Notes under the pieces: generated by a model
What the model was told of the DNA's origin: nothing
Databases searched by the model: none
The model's input: the letters and a program-made list of their open reading frames with translations, nothing else
Made by a program: the position numbers and the translations under genes
NCBI GenBank assembly: GCA_021613535.1
Contig: CP075494.1
Span: forward strand, 7,564,001-7,628,000
Reading direction: 5' to 3'
DNA: 64,000 nt
DNA from: Adineta vaga
Taxonomy: Eukaryota; Rotifera
Part shown: piece after piece, positions 12,529 through 24,008 of the stretch
How positions within the stretch are numbered: position 1 is the stretch's first letter
Layout of the letters: every line of letters begins with the position of its first letter

Positions 12529-15479
12529 TTATTTTCCCGATGAAACGAAATGTAATTTTTGTATCTGACTTTCTAATTGTTTTCGTGCACGTTTTTCTTC
12601 ATCGAGTTCTTGTTGAAGAGATTTATATGCTAAACGAAGTTCATTTAACATATCATACATGGCTTGACGTTCGCTAGAATGAAAGATTGGTGTTTTTTTC
12701 TTCTTCTAAAGAAATAAAAAATGAAAAATTCATTTACTTATCACTGCTTTTCTGTGGTGAATTAGGAAGATTTGCATATTCAACAATTCCTTGAACTGAA
12801 TGTCTTGTCTTTGGTAGAAGAACATTTAAATTAGCGACTGTTGTTTTATTATTCGTATTCGATGTGACACAATAAGCTTCAATAACAGAAAGTAATAATG
12901 CATCATCTCCACTTGTTTCGACTATTTAATCAAAGAAAATGAATAGTTCATATATGATAAGGTAGTAGTAATTACCGCGTTTGAGAAATTCATTAGCTTT
13001 TGTCTTTTTCATAGTCATAAATCGTTTCAATGTTCGATTTGATCCACTTTCATTTGGATTCATTGATGTATTATCATTTGCATTTGCATTAGACGATAGC
13101 ATTGGTGAGTTGGTTCCCGTGGTTGTTGAAGTATGAGGTCGTAAGGGTGAATGTGGACGAAGACATCCCTTTGACCAAATAGGCATTTTAGCTGGAAATT
13201 TTGAAGGCGGATTTACGATATTTATCGGTGCTGATTTTGTTCCTATTAATGGTGAAGGTGCCTAAATGAAACGAAAGATTTCATTCCGACGCAAATCAAT
13301 CCATGATAATTTACTTTCAACATTTGTTGAGATGTATTTGATTTCAATGTTAAGAGTGCATAGAATTTCTCACACCAATCATGATATTCAACATTACTTG
13401 GAAATGAAATAATCAATGATTGATTCGATGGAACTAAAAGAAAAATCGAAGTTTTTTTTCTTTCTCAATATAGTTGTGAATTGGATCTTATTTATATTCA
13501 TTTTTTTCCGTACCATTGATTTTCAAAGCACGTTTACTAATATCGACGATTTTACTAATCGTTATTTGATTGATTTGAAAACGATTCTATAAAAAAAAGA
13601 CAGAATGAAAAAAAAAGGAACTATACGAATCATTTACTTCAAGTTGATATTCTTGTTGATTCGGTAAGGTTGACAGAAGAATTAAACTAGTTGGATACAA
13701 AATTGCGATACGTTCAAATGTTATTTGATTAACATTATTATCAATAAGAACATTAACTGGACTAAGACATAAAGCATCACCCATCGATGATAAATTCTAA
13801 AAAGAAAACATTTGCATTTTAATTTCATTGATATGATATATTCTTGTTTACATCAGAATCAAGACCATGAATTGTACTATGAATAATATCCAATTCCCAT
13901 TCTTTACGTTTTCGCCATTCCCCTCCCAATGACTAAAGAATAAAAAATAAGAAATAACAATTAAATCGATAGAAAATTTTCTTACAGCTAATTCAGCATA
14001 ATATTCAGCTGCTCGTTGTGCATCACCACGATCAATATGAAATTCCTAGAATAATAACAATTATATTCATGTTAAATGTTCAATCAATCTTCAAACTTTA
14101 CAGTAAGATTATATAAATATTCTTTTAAAAAAGCAGCATATTTCTCCAAACGATGAACTGGTAATGATAGATTTTTGATCAATTGTGAATAACTATCATT
14201 ACATGTACCATAATATGGATCAGTTTTTGCTAGATTATTCAAAATTTGTTCTCTAATCAAATAATTAAGATAATGTAGAGATTAGAATCGATTTACATTT
14301 GACATACTTATTATGATTGAGTAAGAAAAGTATTTTAGCATGTTGATAACAGTAACCTTCGAAAATCGACTTTAACATAGGAGCTAATTGAAGAAAGATT
14401 CCACCAATACGATGTTGAGTTCTTTCAATGATAGAATCGAAAAGTGAGTTTTATGAGAATAATGTAATTATCTTTTACTTCATTGAATCACGTAAAAGAT
14501 GAGAAAAACTGTGATGAAATTTTAATAATTCATCAAAATAATGACCATCAACTTGAAGAACAACTTTATTCGATCTATACATAAACAACAAATTAGATTA
14601 GTAAATTATGAAAGAATAATGCTCTAAGCTTACGTTGAAAATGAAGAAATTAATGGTTGAGCTATTTTTGTCATAAATTCTTCTAATTCATAGATGTAAT
14701 GTTGTTCACTTTCAAGTAAGGATTCTAAAATCTTTGAGAAATGCAAACATACGTTAGATAATTTTCCTCTTTAAAAAGTACAATTTACTGTTTCACGATG
14801 ATGTTGCATTTCAACACATTGTTGCGACGATGTACTCTGAGTTGATGGTGTTGAATCTGAATAAATGGGAAAAGAATACAGAATGATATTCCTATATAAT
14901 TAATCGAAACAAATGTTTCTCAAAATAATCAAATCTTACATACATGTTTTACAAGTAAATATTCCACATGATAGACAATCTGCCGATCTCATTATAGTTA
15001 TAATAATAACTCAAGAAAGAAATAATTATGCGAGATACACTCCTACAGAATATATATTAAAGAAAACAAAACTTCTTCTTCTCTTCGTCTCTCTCTCTCT
15101 CTCTCTTGCCAATTTGATGATAGATGTCAACAAAGTATTACTCATGTTTATTTACAATAGTAACATAATCAATTATTTATATAGAGAACTACACTTAGCA
15201 TGAATATTATTACCTGTTTTTTTCGTAGTATGTTCAACATAATTTGATGGAAACCAACCAGTTTTGCCATCTAATGTGCCTTCCCACCATCCACCTTCGA
15301 TTGGAGCTTGTGTCAAAACAATAACGTCATTTTTAGCAAAAGATAACTAAATAGAAATATTATATTCATTTTCAATTAACAAAAAACACAAACGATCATT
15401 TTACTTCATCTGTATTTTGTGCTTTAAAAGCAAATAGAGCAGTTACAAATACTTTACCGTTATTATTTTCTAAATCCAT
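12529..15479 (-). CDS. ARHGEF7: PIX-type Rho guanine nucleotide exchange factor (ARHGEF6/7 family)
   Basis: Fifteen exons on the minus strand: 15405-15479, 15214-15346, 14789-14856, 14634-14731, 14479-14574, 14308-14421, about 14097-14252, 13986-14046, 13852-13932, 13638-13796, 13514-13586, 13315-13433, 12976-13261, 12738-12921 and 12529-12673, giving about 615 residues (human beta-PIX about 646). An SH3 domain starts at residue 13 ([24 protein letters not shown]), close to the PIX SH3. DH and PH domains follow, then LLSVIEAYC, which matches the PIX region after the PH domain, and a C-terminal coiled coil. PIX proteins activate Rac/Cdc42 at adhesions with PAK and GIT. The tail ends SSGK, so no PDZ-binding end is seen. 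The exon 7/8 junction fits only with a weak GTTTGA donor; the better GTAAAG donor breaks the frame. A 3' splice-like site lies just before the ATG. Confidence 0.9.
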
Positions 15480-16156
15480 TATCTGAAATAGATTAGAATT
15501 TTATATTTTGACAAAATATTTTTATTATTTGTTGTTGTTATTGTAGTAGTATTATCATCAAGGCAAAACAATATACAATAAACATGCATTAAAAGTTAGT
15601 ATAGATTAAAGAAAATGCTCAGATAAAGATGAGAAACAACAACAAAAAAAATAAATTAAGAAGAAAAAGAAGAACAATAAAGCATTTTGATTAAAGTTCA
15701 CTCATATTCATAAAATTGATGAGATATTCCACATCTAAAATAAAGAATAAGGTGAAATATGAAATATTGTTTTCAGCTATGCCATATGATCTACACTTTC
15801 GTACTTTTTATTGGAAAATTCATAATGATTAAAAGATCGATTCTTATGACAAGAATTATTCATCGAAATAAGAATAATCTAGCATACTCATCCAACTATC
15901 TTACTACTATGTCGATTACTTTGTTTGTTACTTACAGAGATCTAATAGTTATCTCTTCTATGAGTCTGTTATATTTATAATGTGTGCGATTCTGTGGTTT
16001 AAATAAATAAATATCTCATTATGAAGTATCTGACACTTTATAAAGAGGCATCTGTTTATTTGGACTAACAACTCTCTAGAAGATTCATAGAATAGATTGA
16101 TATGAAAACTATTTGATACTGATTAATGATAAACGAAAGAATTGGATAGATAGAAT
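15480..16156. other. Intergenic
   Basis: About 680 bases between the PIX start and the end of the WDFY gene, both on minus. No supported exon. It must carry the PIX promoter or 5' untranslated region and the WDFY 3' end. A CAG acceptor-like site directly abuts the PIX ATG at 15482. Confidence 0.5.
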
Positions 16157-17886
16157 TTACAAAACGACCCCATGACATGAGAAAATATTGAGTTCGATGC
16201 TTCGGAATTTCCATTCCTAGATTATCTTAAAAATTTGTCACTCATTCTCGGATAATTAACATTGTGAAATATGATCTCTGGTGCTTTGATCGTCGAAATA
16301 TCAATGAATTTGAGTGCACACATGAAACCTACTTTGATTGTCCGATCAGTTCCAACGGTCATCATAATTTGTTTTGTTGAATTATAATCTGTTTTTATTG
16401 TTCCTTGACGTATATCATAAAAGGAAGCAAGTGGTGTCGTTCTATGTAAAATCAATAGATCATGATTAGAAAGTGTAGTATAAACGACAAATAAAAATAC
16501 TTACTCATGATTTTTCAGTGTTTTTACACAATCATTACAAATACGTTGAACAGTTTCATAACCCATGACTGGAATGGCTTTTCGTGTTTGTGAACATTTA
16601 TCACAAATAGCTCGGCCACATTTCCGACAATGATGCTAAAATAATCAACTCCGTATCTGTGTTGTTTTCAACATCATGATCATCTTACTTGTCTCAAGCC
16701 AAGTTGCTTTTGTGACCACATTGCACGAACATTCCAAAAAAATGGTAATTGACATATCTGACAATTATCACTTTCAAGCCATTTGGGTGTTTCGGAACGT
16801 TTAACATTCATTGGCCATATACCAATATGACCATCAGCTGAACATGTTATTAAAAGTTTACGTATTTTATCAAATGAGATTCCAACAAGACGATCCGTAT
16901 GACCGTTTAATTCAAGAGCAACACCTTGATGTGCACCTATATCCCAACAAACTACTGATGCATCATAACTACCGGAAAATAACCATTCAGCTTCTGGATC
17001 CCATAAAAGTGTTTGAACACTTCCTAAATAATATGTTCAAACCTTTTTTTTTATTAATAAAATTCAAAACTATTTCTTTCAGACCTGTATGACCAGATAA
17101 TGTTGTAATTAATTGACATTTATTATCTGGATTGATTTTCAGAAAGTGTATATTTCCATTTGCATCACCAACAAAACAATGTCGAGATAATTCATCCATT
17201 GCTAAAGATAATGCCCATGATGGTAAAAGATAATTTCCACGTGGACGTTGATGATTTTCATCATTCGGATTTGTTGAATACCAATTTAATTTCTTCTCTC
17301 GACAAACACTGATTAAAAGTTCTTTTTCAGGTGAAAAATGTAATGCATATATACGACTTTGATGATCCAAATAAGTACATTGAAGAGTTATTTTATTCAA
17401 ATCTTCTGATACAAGAAATTCCTAAAACAGAAAATTCATCCAAGTTTTTTATGTAATCTTAGAATGAGTTGAATATTACATGAAGAAGGCCAGTATCACA
17501 ACCACAAAAAAGACGACGTGATGTTTCATGATAGAAAAGTGTTGTTGGTGCACCTAAAAGTAAAAAAAACAAATTCGATACTATCTGTAAAAGATAATTA
17601 GTTCTGTCAAATTACTTTCTAATGTATAACAAACTGATGGCCAATATTTACCAGTTTGTCTTCGTATCCAAATACGTAATGTTCTAAACATACATGATAT
17701 ATATATTCTTTGGAAAAAAAGAGATAAACTACTATTGGGAAGTCTATACCTGTCATCAAGGGCACTTATTAGACCATCTTCTGTTGCTAATAGAATAGCA
17801 TCATTGATATTAACTTCAATATCGATTTTATTTAGAAGTTCAGGACGACGAATATTGCTAGTAGTTTCACTGACTGATGAAGCCAT
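16157..17886 (-). CDS. WDFY2: WD repeat and FYVE domain protein, WDFY1/WDFY2 family
   Basis: Eight exons: 17750-17886, 17616-17683, 17480-17553, 17085-17421, 16689-17023, 16505-16635, 16333-16441 and 16157-16216, giving 416 residues (human WDFY1 410, WDFY2 400). WD40 repeats run from the N terminus. A FYVE zinc finger is inserted before the last repeat, with WLESD (the WxxD site), RQHHCRKCGRAICDKC and RICNDC, so the PI3P-binding residues are present. The last WD repeat follows (VGTDRTIK). The family sits on early endosomes and scaffolds Akt or Toll-like receptor signalling. The final exon supplies a Trp in the expected WD position (KEW), but its 20 codons are otherwise unlike the vertebrate end, so that last junction is less certain. 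I cannot tell WDFY1 from WDFY2. Confidence 0.92.
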
Positions 17887-17975
17887 CGACTTTTTTTCAT
17901 CAAATCTGATACCGTTTGATCAATGAACTCATACCGTACGTACGTCGTACGCGTTACGTGTTTACGACTCTCTCC

Positions 17976-17981
17976 GATTGG
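17976..17981 (-). promoter_or_regulatory. Possible CCAAT box upstream of WDFY gene
   Basis: The minus strand reads CCAATC about 90 bases upstream of the WDFY ATG. It lies beside a CpG-rich palindromic stretch at 17936-17960. Position and sequence fit a promoter CCAAT box, but so short a site can occur by chance. Confidence 0.3.
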
Positions 17982-18109
17982 TTTGATTCGAAAATCAATC
18001 AGAACAGAACATAATGATTTTGTAGATGTCTACACTTGTTCTAAATGAACGATTGATGAACACATCTTTTTTGAGAAAAACTTTCGCAAAAGTTTCTCAT
18101 TCAATTCGT

Positions 18110-20002
18110 TTATTTCAAAAATAGTATGATGATCAATAGATTCAAGATAATTATTATATTAAACGAACTATTCATAATCGAAGAGTTTTCATTCAATAGA
18201 CTATCATCCTGTATAATATTTTCTAATGCTTGTTCAATATTAAAATAATCCATAGTTCGTACTCTTCGATCAATTGATTGTTTGACAAATTCTCTTGGAT
18301 GAATACTACTAACAGCATTGATATATATTTCATATACATTCAAATTCAAATATGCACTTGTTGGTAAATAATTAATTGATGAATTATCAATATTAAATTG
18401 ATTATGAAATGTAACAATAATATTCCATGGAAATGCTCCACCACCAGCATAACTTGAACTTTCAAATAGATCATTATCATAACCTCCACCAATACCATAG
18501 ATCATTCGAAAATTTGAAGCTAATTTTAATTTCGTTAAGAATAGACTACAAGCGCTTCCGCACGCTCCATCTGTTAAGACATAAATCGATTGAAAATAGT
18601 TTCTTCCCGTTTCATTTCGAATCCAAAATTGTCCTTGACCAAAGACCTCTCCATCACAATTAATCGACCATTTTCTTGAATATGTATCTGTTGAATTTCC
18701 TCTCGTATAATTTACATACGGTTGAATCCATTCAGTATCTGAATAAGATGAACCAGTTTGAAGATTGTATATTGAATTCGAATAAGCATTAAATACTTTT
18801 GAAAATGTTAATAATCGTTTTGTTGTTCTTGCATCTATCGGTTCATATAGACGATGAAGTGAAGAATATTCAGGTACTAAATAATTCAATATACCATAAG
18901 CTAAACAACTATGACCACCGTGATTTCCAATTAAATCAATTATTAATGTTTTTCTATTTGCTGTTAATAAAATTTGTTTTAAAATCGGATAAACATCTTC
19001 TTGAAATGATTCAATTCGGATGATTGTTGTATTGCTTGATTTATGATGATAACAATATGTATGATTATCACCCATGACAAAATCGAATTTCTCACTATTT
19101 TTCTGTTGTTCATACCAATTTAATTTTTCCAAGTTAAGTATATAATTAAAAACAATTCGTAATGGAAACGAAACTGATGAAGAAAATCGATTATCAATTT
19201 CTAAACTCATCTGATTGTCGAATTGCTTTTTAATGATAATTAAATAGGGAAATGTAACTTCACTTTCATCAGAAAAGGAAAATGTAATATTATTTTTCAA
19301 TGGCATTGGATATTCCGCTAAATTTCGTAGCCAGAATTCTTCTCGAAAGATGGAATTCAATTGAACAGTTTGATCTTTACTTATCAATGAATAATCCTTA
19401 GCAAATTGTTTGAGATATTCGAATGCATTGATACCATCGATTTTTGTTACAATTCGATCGGTATAATTCATAGGAAGATTATGGCCAAGAAGAGAAGAAT
19501 AGAGAGAAATAGTTCGTTGAATTTTAATTTGTTTTGTTGATGGTAAATATTCGAAAATAAATGGTAGTAAGAGATGAAATTGTGCATAACCATGTGGTGC
19601 GAAATATTTTGTATGATAATCTTTTAATTTTTTAAAACAAATTACAATTGATAGATGACAATCATAATCAGTTTTGTACATATTCATGTTGAATTGATGA
19701 AAAAGAGTTAATAAATCTTTCTGAAGATCAACAGACATATAATAGGGTGCATTACTTTCACGAACAATACTTAAAAAACTATAAAAATCAAGTGAATTGA
19801 ATAATTGTTTCATAGTTTCATTCATGATGGAAGTATTCGTCGGTATATTCTCAAAACATCGTCTTACTTGATCTATTGATGAATAAGACCATGATGAGGG
19901 AAGTGCAGGATTCGTTGAATTAAATGTGCATGGATCAAATTGATTAGCAGTCGATGTTTGATAGGATAGGAATAATATTAGAAAGACTAATCGTGTTCTC
20001 AT
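18110..20002 (-). CDS. Secreted or surface S41-like serine peptidase, intronless
   Basis: One uninterrupted frame of 630 residues. A signal peptide is clear (MRTRLVFLILFLSYQTSTA). The body carries IIDLIGNHGG followed by VLTDGACGSACSLF with Ser near residue 483, the arrangement of the nucleophile region of S41 (C-terminal processing/tail-specific) peptidases, most like the fungal secreted S41 group. Many N-glycosylation sequons are present. The last 20 or so residues are purely hydrophobic after a Ser/Asn-rich stretch, suggesting a GPI anchor or a C-terminal membrane segment. No PDZ domain is obvious. The lack of introns contrasts with its neighbours and would fit acquisition by transfer or a retrocopy; I cannot decide. 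Substrate unknown. Confidence 0.75.
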   Translation of the reverse strand: MRTRLVFLILFLSYQTSTANQFDPCTFNSTNPALPSSWSYSSIDQVRRCFENIPTNTSIMNETMKQLFNSLDFYSFLSIVRESNAPYYMSVDLQKDLLTLFHQFNMNMYKTDYDCHLSIVICFKKLKDYHTKYFAPHGYAQFHLLLPFIFEYLPSTKQIKIQRTISLYSSLLGHNLPMNYTDRIVTKIDGINAFEYLKQFAKDYSLISKDQTVQLNSIFREEFWLRNLAEYPMPLKNNITFSFSDESEVTFPYLIIIKKQFDNQMSLEIDNRFSSSVSFPLRIVFNYILNLEKLNWYEQQKNSEKFDFVMGDNHTYCYHHKSSNTTIIRIESFQEDVYPILKQILLTANRKTLIIDLIGNHGGHSCLAYGILNYLVPEYSSLHRLYEPIDARTTKRLLTFSKVFNAYSNSIYNLQTGSSYSDTEWIQPYVNYTRGNSTDTYSRKWSINCDGEVFGQGQFWIRNETGRNYFQSIYVLTDGACGSACSLFLTKLKLASNFRMIYGIGGGYDNDLFESSSYAGGGAFPWNIIVTFHNQFNIDNSSINYLPTSAYLNLNVYEIYINAVSSIHPREFVKQSIDRRVRTMDYFNIEQALENIIQDDSLLNENSSIMNSSFNIIIILNLLIIILFLK

Positions 20003-20439
20003 TATTTAACGAAGATTTTCGTATGGTTGTATTGAATTCAGTATTGCAAGTACATGTACTTATATTTCTTTACCGTTATTGATTGAAGTAATACTTAAGA
20101 TCATAGATTCTCCGACAAAAATGTAAAATAAAAGGTTACATTTACAAAAAAGCTCTATTTCACTTCATCATTGTTGATAAAAGAATAATCTTTCAGAGTT
20201 TTAGAAATGATTCACTCACTTCGTCACTAATCAAATACATATTAGTCAATGCACATCAAATTTTTATTTTCTTTCAGGTAAAAATCTTATTTGATAGCTG
20301 TCAAATGTTGATCCTAGTTTATTCATACACTCTCTATCATCTGTAGTATCGTTTAAACATAGTTAGTGAAATTTTTGATTGAGAAAATTATTTGAGTTAG
20401 TTTAATCTAAAAACAAAAAAAAACGAATACACTCATTTC
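20003..20439. other. Intergenic
   Basis: About 440 bases between the peptidase start and the HPD/HPDL 3' end. AT-rich, with no supported exon or RNA gene. Confidence 0.5.
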
Positions 20440-22237
20440 CTATGTGCTACTTTCAATTTGTTGTTGAACAATTTTCCACAAAGCTCGTATATTTCCAGCA
20501 CCAAAACCAATTGCACCTCGTCGTTCAATCAATTCCAAAAAGAATGTATCATTATTAAAAATGGATTTAGTAAAAATTTGTAAAAGAATCCTATGAAAAT
20601 TATAATACAAAGATGTTTCTATATTCTATATTTTACCGTTGTTTTGCTGATGATTCGTCATCAGCACCATTTTCGTTATCTAATAATATTCCTAATACAG
20701 CAAGTTCATTTACATTTTCACCAGCTGCTTCAATCACGTGACCATTATTTTCCTTTATTATAACAGATTAACCATAGATTGATATTTTTGTATCGTTTAC
20801 ATACTTTTAGATAATAATCTTCACACGCTTGTAAAAATTGAGCACCATTGGCTTTCGTAATACGTACGGTATCTTTGATATTATTTATACAAGTAAATGC
20901 AATATGTTGAATACCAGCTTGATTTTGATGTTGAGCAATAAAAGTAGTTATTTGATCTCTTGATTCTAAAAAGGATATACAAAAAAAGATTTAAATAGTC
21001 CGAAATTGTCTGTCTCTATCACTGACTAGAATTACTATCAATCAAGGATTCACTAAAAACAAATTTCAAGTTCGAGAACGTATCGTTAATGCATGCAGTT
21101 TCCGCACATTTCCAATATTCACTAGCGAATAATCGCATACCCATTGTACCAACACGTACCGGAAATCCATGAAATGGATCGTCTTCTCTAAAACATTATC
21201 TTCTGTATCAATCTAATGTTAAATCAAATCTCACCGATTAACAGTACACCGTTTCATACCAAGTACTTTTTCATACCAATGTATACTTGATAATGCTGAT
21301 TGTTTTGGCATAGCAAATGCCACATGATCAATACCATTTATCAATAATTGATTTGAATCTTGTTCACGCGAAAGTGATAGAAGTTCAAAACCGGGTAAAA
21401 CATCTCCTAAATATTTTGACGTATCAATCAGTGTATGGATGACGTTTCCAATACATGATTTAATACAAGCATATTCTATTATTCCATATTTATCAATGGC
21501 TTGTCGGCGCGGTACAAGAACCTAAATGAAGCCAATCAAAAAGATTTATTTTTTTTTATCGCAAGTGTAAACCTTGCCTTACCCGAACTTCGCCAATAAA
21601 ACTTTCGCCAATGGCGAACGTCCTATTGGCGAAATTCGGGAATCGCTAAATTTTGATGCGTGCAACACTCAAACTCTTCTGGAGAATCAATTGCTAGCAT
21701 TGGGTGATGTAAATTTATATGACTCTTTCTGAATATAAGACTGCATATTTAGGTATTTGTCAATGAATTTTCTGTACAAGAGATCATAACGAGTTACTGG
21801 TACCAAAGCTCGGCATGAGAAGGTGATATTTAGTGTGATTTTCTCTCCAGAATCATCAGTCGATTATAACGACATTTTCTTACTTGTACATTCGCATTAT
21901 TATCCAAAATAGATTGAACGGATTTGACATGAAGAGCAACATTAAAAACAGTCTCACGATTCGCAATAAATTTACGAGTGACATCATTGTGCAGTATCGT
22001 AGTTAAAATATCATAATCTTCACCATTATGAATTATGATATCATCCAGATAATAATTCGACACTGATGAAATTAATAATTGACAATCATAAGATTTAAGA
22101 AACCATTGAGAATAATTCGACGTAGTACGTTTTGCAATTAGTTGAAAATTATATGTACGTGTAAAGAGATCGAGTAAACGATCTGGATGTTCAGTATGCA
22201 ATTCAATATGATGAAATCCATTAATTCTACTTGACAT
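20440..22237 (-). CDS. HPDL: 4-hydroxyphenylpyruvate dioxygenase or HPD-like protein
   Basis: Six exons: 21884-22237, 21235-21521, 21036-21187, 20805-20965, 20637-20752 and 20440-20590, giving 406 residues (human HPD 393, HPDL 371). It has the two-lobed vicinal-oxygen-chelate layout. The three expected iron ligands are present: GIDHVAF, GIQHIAF and [10 protein letters not shown]. The end reads [17 protein letters not shown], which resembles HPDL more than HPD, while the overall length is nearer HPD; the assignment between the two is open. HPD converts 4-hydroxyphenylpyruvate to homogentisate in tyrosine breakdown; HPDL makes 4-hydroxymandelate for coenzyme Q headgroup synthesis. The first lobe is divergent. 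The first intron (362 bases) is long and carries a hairpin. Confidence 0.85.
21582..21640. repeat. Hairpin-forming inverted repeat in HPD/HPDL intron
   Basis: Arms of 17 bases (CCCGAAC.TCGCCAATA and its near complement) flank a loop that itself holds a 7-base palindrome, TTCGCCA-A-TGGCGAA. The single mismatch between the arms becomes a G-U pair in the minus-strand transcript, so the pre-mRNA hairpin can pair along its full length. The core TTCGCCAAT appears three times in the element. It is locally GC-rich against an AT-rich background and lies in the first intron. Confidence 0.85.
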
Positions 22238-24008
22238 TCCTTGTCGATATTATTTGTACTTTGCACTCTCTGTGATTACGAGTGCTTATATTTTCGTTGC
22301 AAAAAAAAACAGATGATGATTGTAATATAGAGAAAGGATATGTGATGACCTTGGTTACGTATTTGACCGTATTGCTTCGTATCACGCTTTTAATGTTTAG
22401 TGTGAAAATTTTTTCCATTCTTTCATTTTCTTTTCATTCTTAACAAATGAATCGAAGTTTTCTACTTGATATTTAAAAACCTTGAAAACTATTTTTAATT
22501 TAAGTGTATAAAAATGCAAGTGTACTGTCAAGTACAGTTGGAATATTTAACATGGTATGAAATGGTTATTGAAAATGTTTTTACATCACTCAATACACAT
22601 TTTGTTCTTCTACCAAATTTTGATGCATTTCTTTCGAGTCAGTATATCCTTTCTGCACTTCGCTCGTGATTCTAAAACTGTTATGTCAATGGACTCAAAA
22701 CTTCAATATAAATATTCGACTATTGGCAATATTTTACTATGTTCTTGTTTAATGATGAATTAAAAATACTCCAACAGTCAAAATGTATTGCACGTTTCAT
22801 AAAAGTAAAAACTTCAAATGTTTCTTCAGCGAAAAATTCTTCGATTCCGCATTGTTTACCTATTACCGAAAGAACAATAATACTATACGTGAATTTCTGA
22901 TTGATTTCTTCAAAATGAAAAGATAAACTGTTATTTTAAAACAATATTCACTTCTATTTATAATGACATTGTTTTTACTATATTTTCTTAATAAAACTAA
23001 TCAAATTCTATATGCTAAAAGCTTTTCATTAGAGAGAGTGTATAAAATCTATCTCTACGGAGACGAAAAAATTTCGACAAACATTTGTGTGACAAACTCC
23101 CAGTCGATGATGCCGAGTACAATGAAATGACGAGAAGAATGTTTTCATAAAAGCAAAGAAAAGAAAATATTCTGGATATTTTTTGAGATTATGATGAAAT
23201 TAGTTTTTCCTAGAAACAAACTTATTTTTTTGTCGTCATTTTGGTCACTAATCAATAAACAATGCATGATCAATAATTAGAGAATAGCATTCAAGCATCC
23301 GCAACTTCGCCATATTATTGTCTATTTCCTGTAAATACTAATTTTTTGCTTTTTGTTCGTTAGATTATTAATAACAAATAGTTCCATTTGCTTACACGAC
23401 AGTGTCAATGATGTATAAAACAACAATCTCCGATAACTATACAATAGCAATAATTTCTGCTTCTTCTCTTTGGCCATTCAAGCGAACTAATTATAAGATA
23501 ATCTATTACTTTTATACAATAGAATGCTTGACAATGTTTATATCTATTTTGAGAGATTTCATTTTCAATTATCATACTATCATTTCCTATTGAAAAAGAT
23601 CAACATCTGAATTTCTCGGAAATGAAAACATACGTGAGAACAAGCTATATGTTGCAATAAGAGAAGTAATACTGGGAGTTTATATCAGACGTGATGACGT
23701 ATAACTAAAGAAGAAGAAGAAGAAGAAAAAAATGCGAAAAACATAAGAAACAGCCGGGTATGTTTCTTCTTATTCTTTTTTCTCGTTCTGAAGCCTTGTG
23801 TATATATGTGGTGCGTGTGTGTACCTCATGATGACTGTTGCTACGATGATATTTCTTGTTTGAAACAGCAAAAACCAGTGGAAGAAAGAGCAAAAAAAAA
23901 GGTCAGTTAAGAAGAAATGTTTCTCATGTTGTTATTCTCATCAAATCATAGATTTTAAAGATCATAGTCTTTCGAAAAACGACTTAAAATGATATTATTT
24001 CGTTAAAC
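22238..24008. other. Intergenic, divergent genes
   Basis: About 1.8 kb between the HPD/HPDL start (minus) and MCU (plus). No supported coding exon; open frames are short and biased to AT-rich codons. It should hold both promoters. A GAA trinucleotide run occurs near 23710. Confidence 0.5.

Noticed and set aside
12676-12711. A 32-base last intron for PIX ending at 12706
   Set aside because: It is shorter than every other intron in the gene and breaks the frame. The acceptor at 12674 gives a 64-base intron, the right frame and the expected coiled coil.
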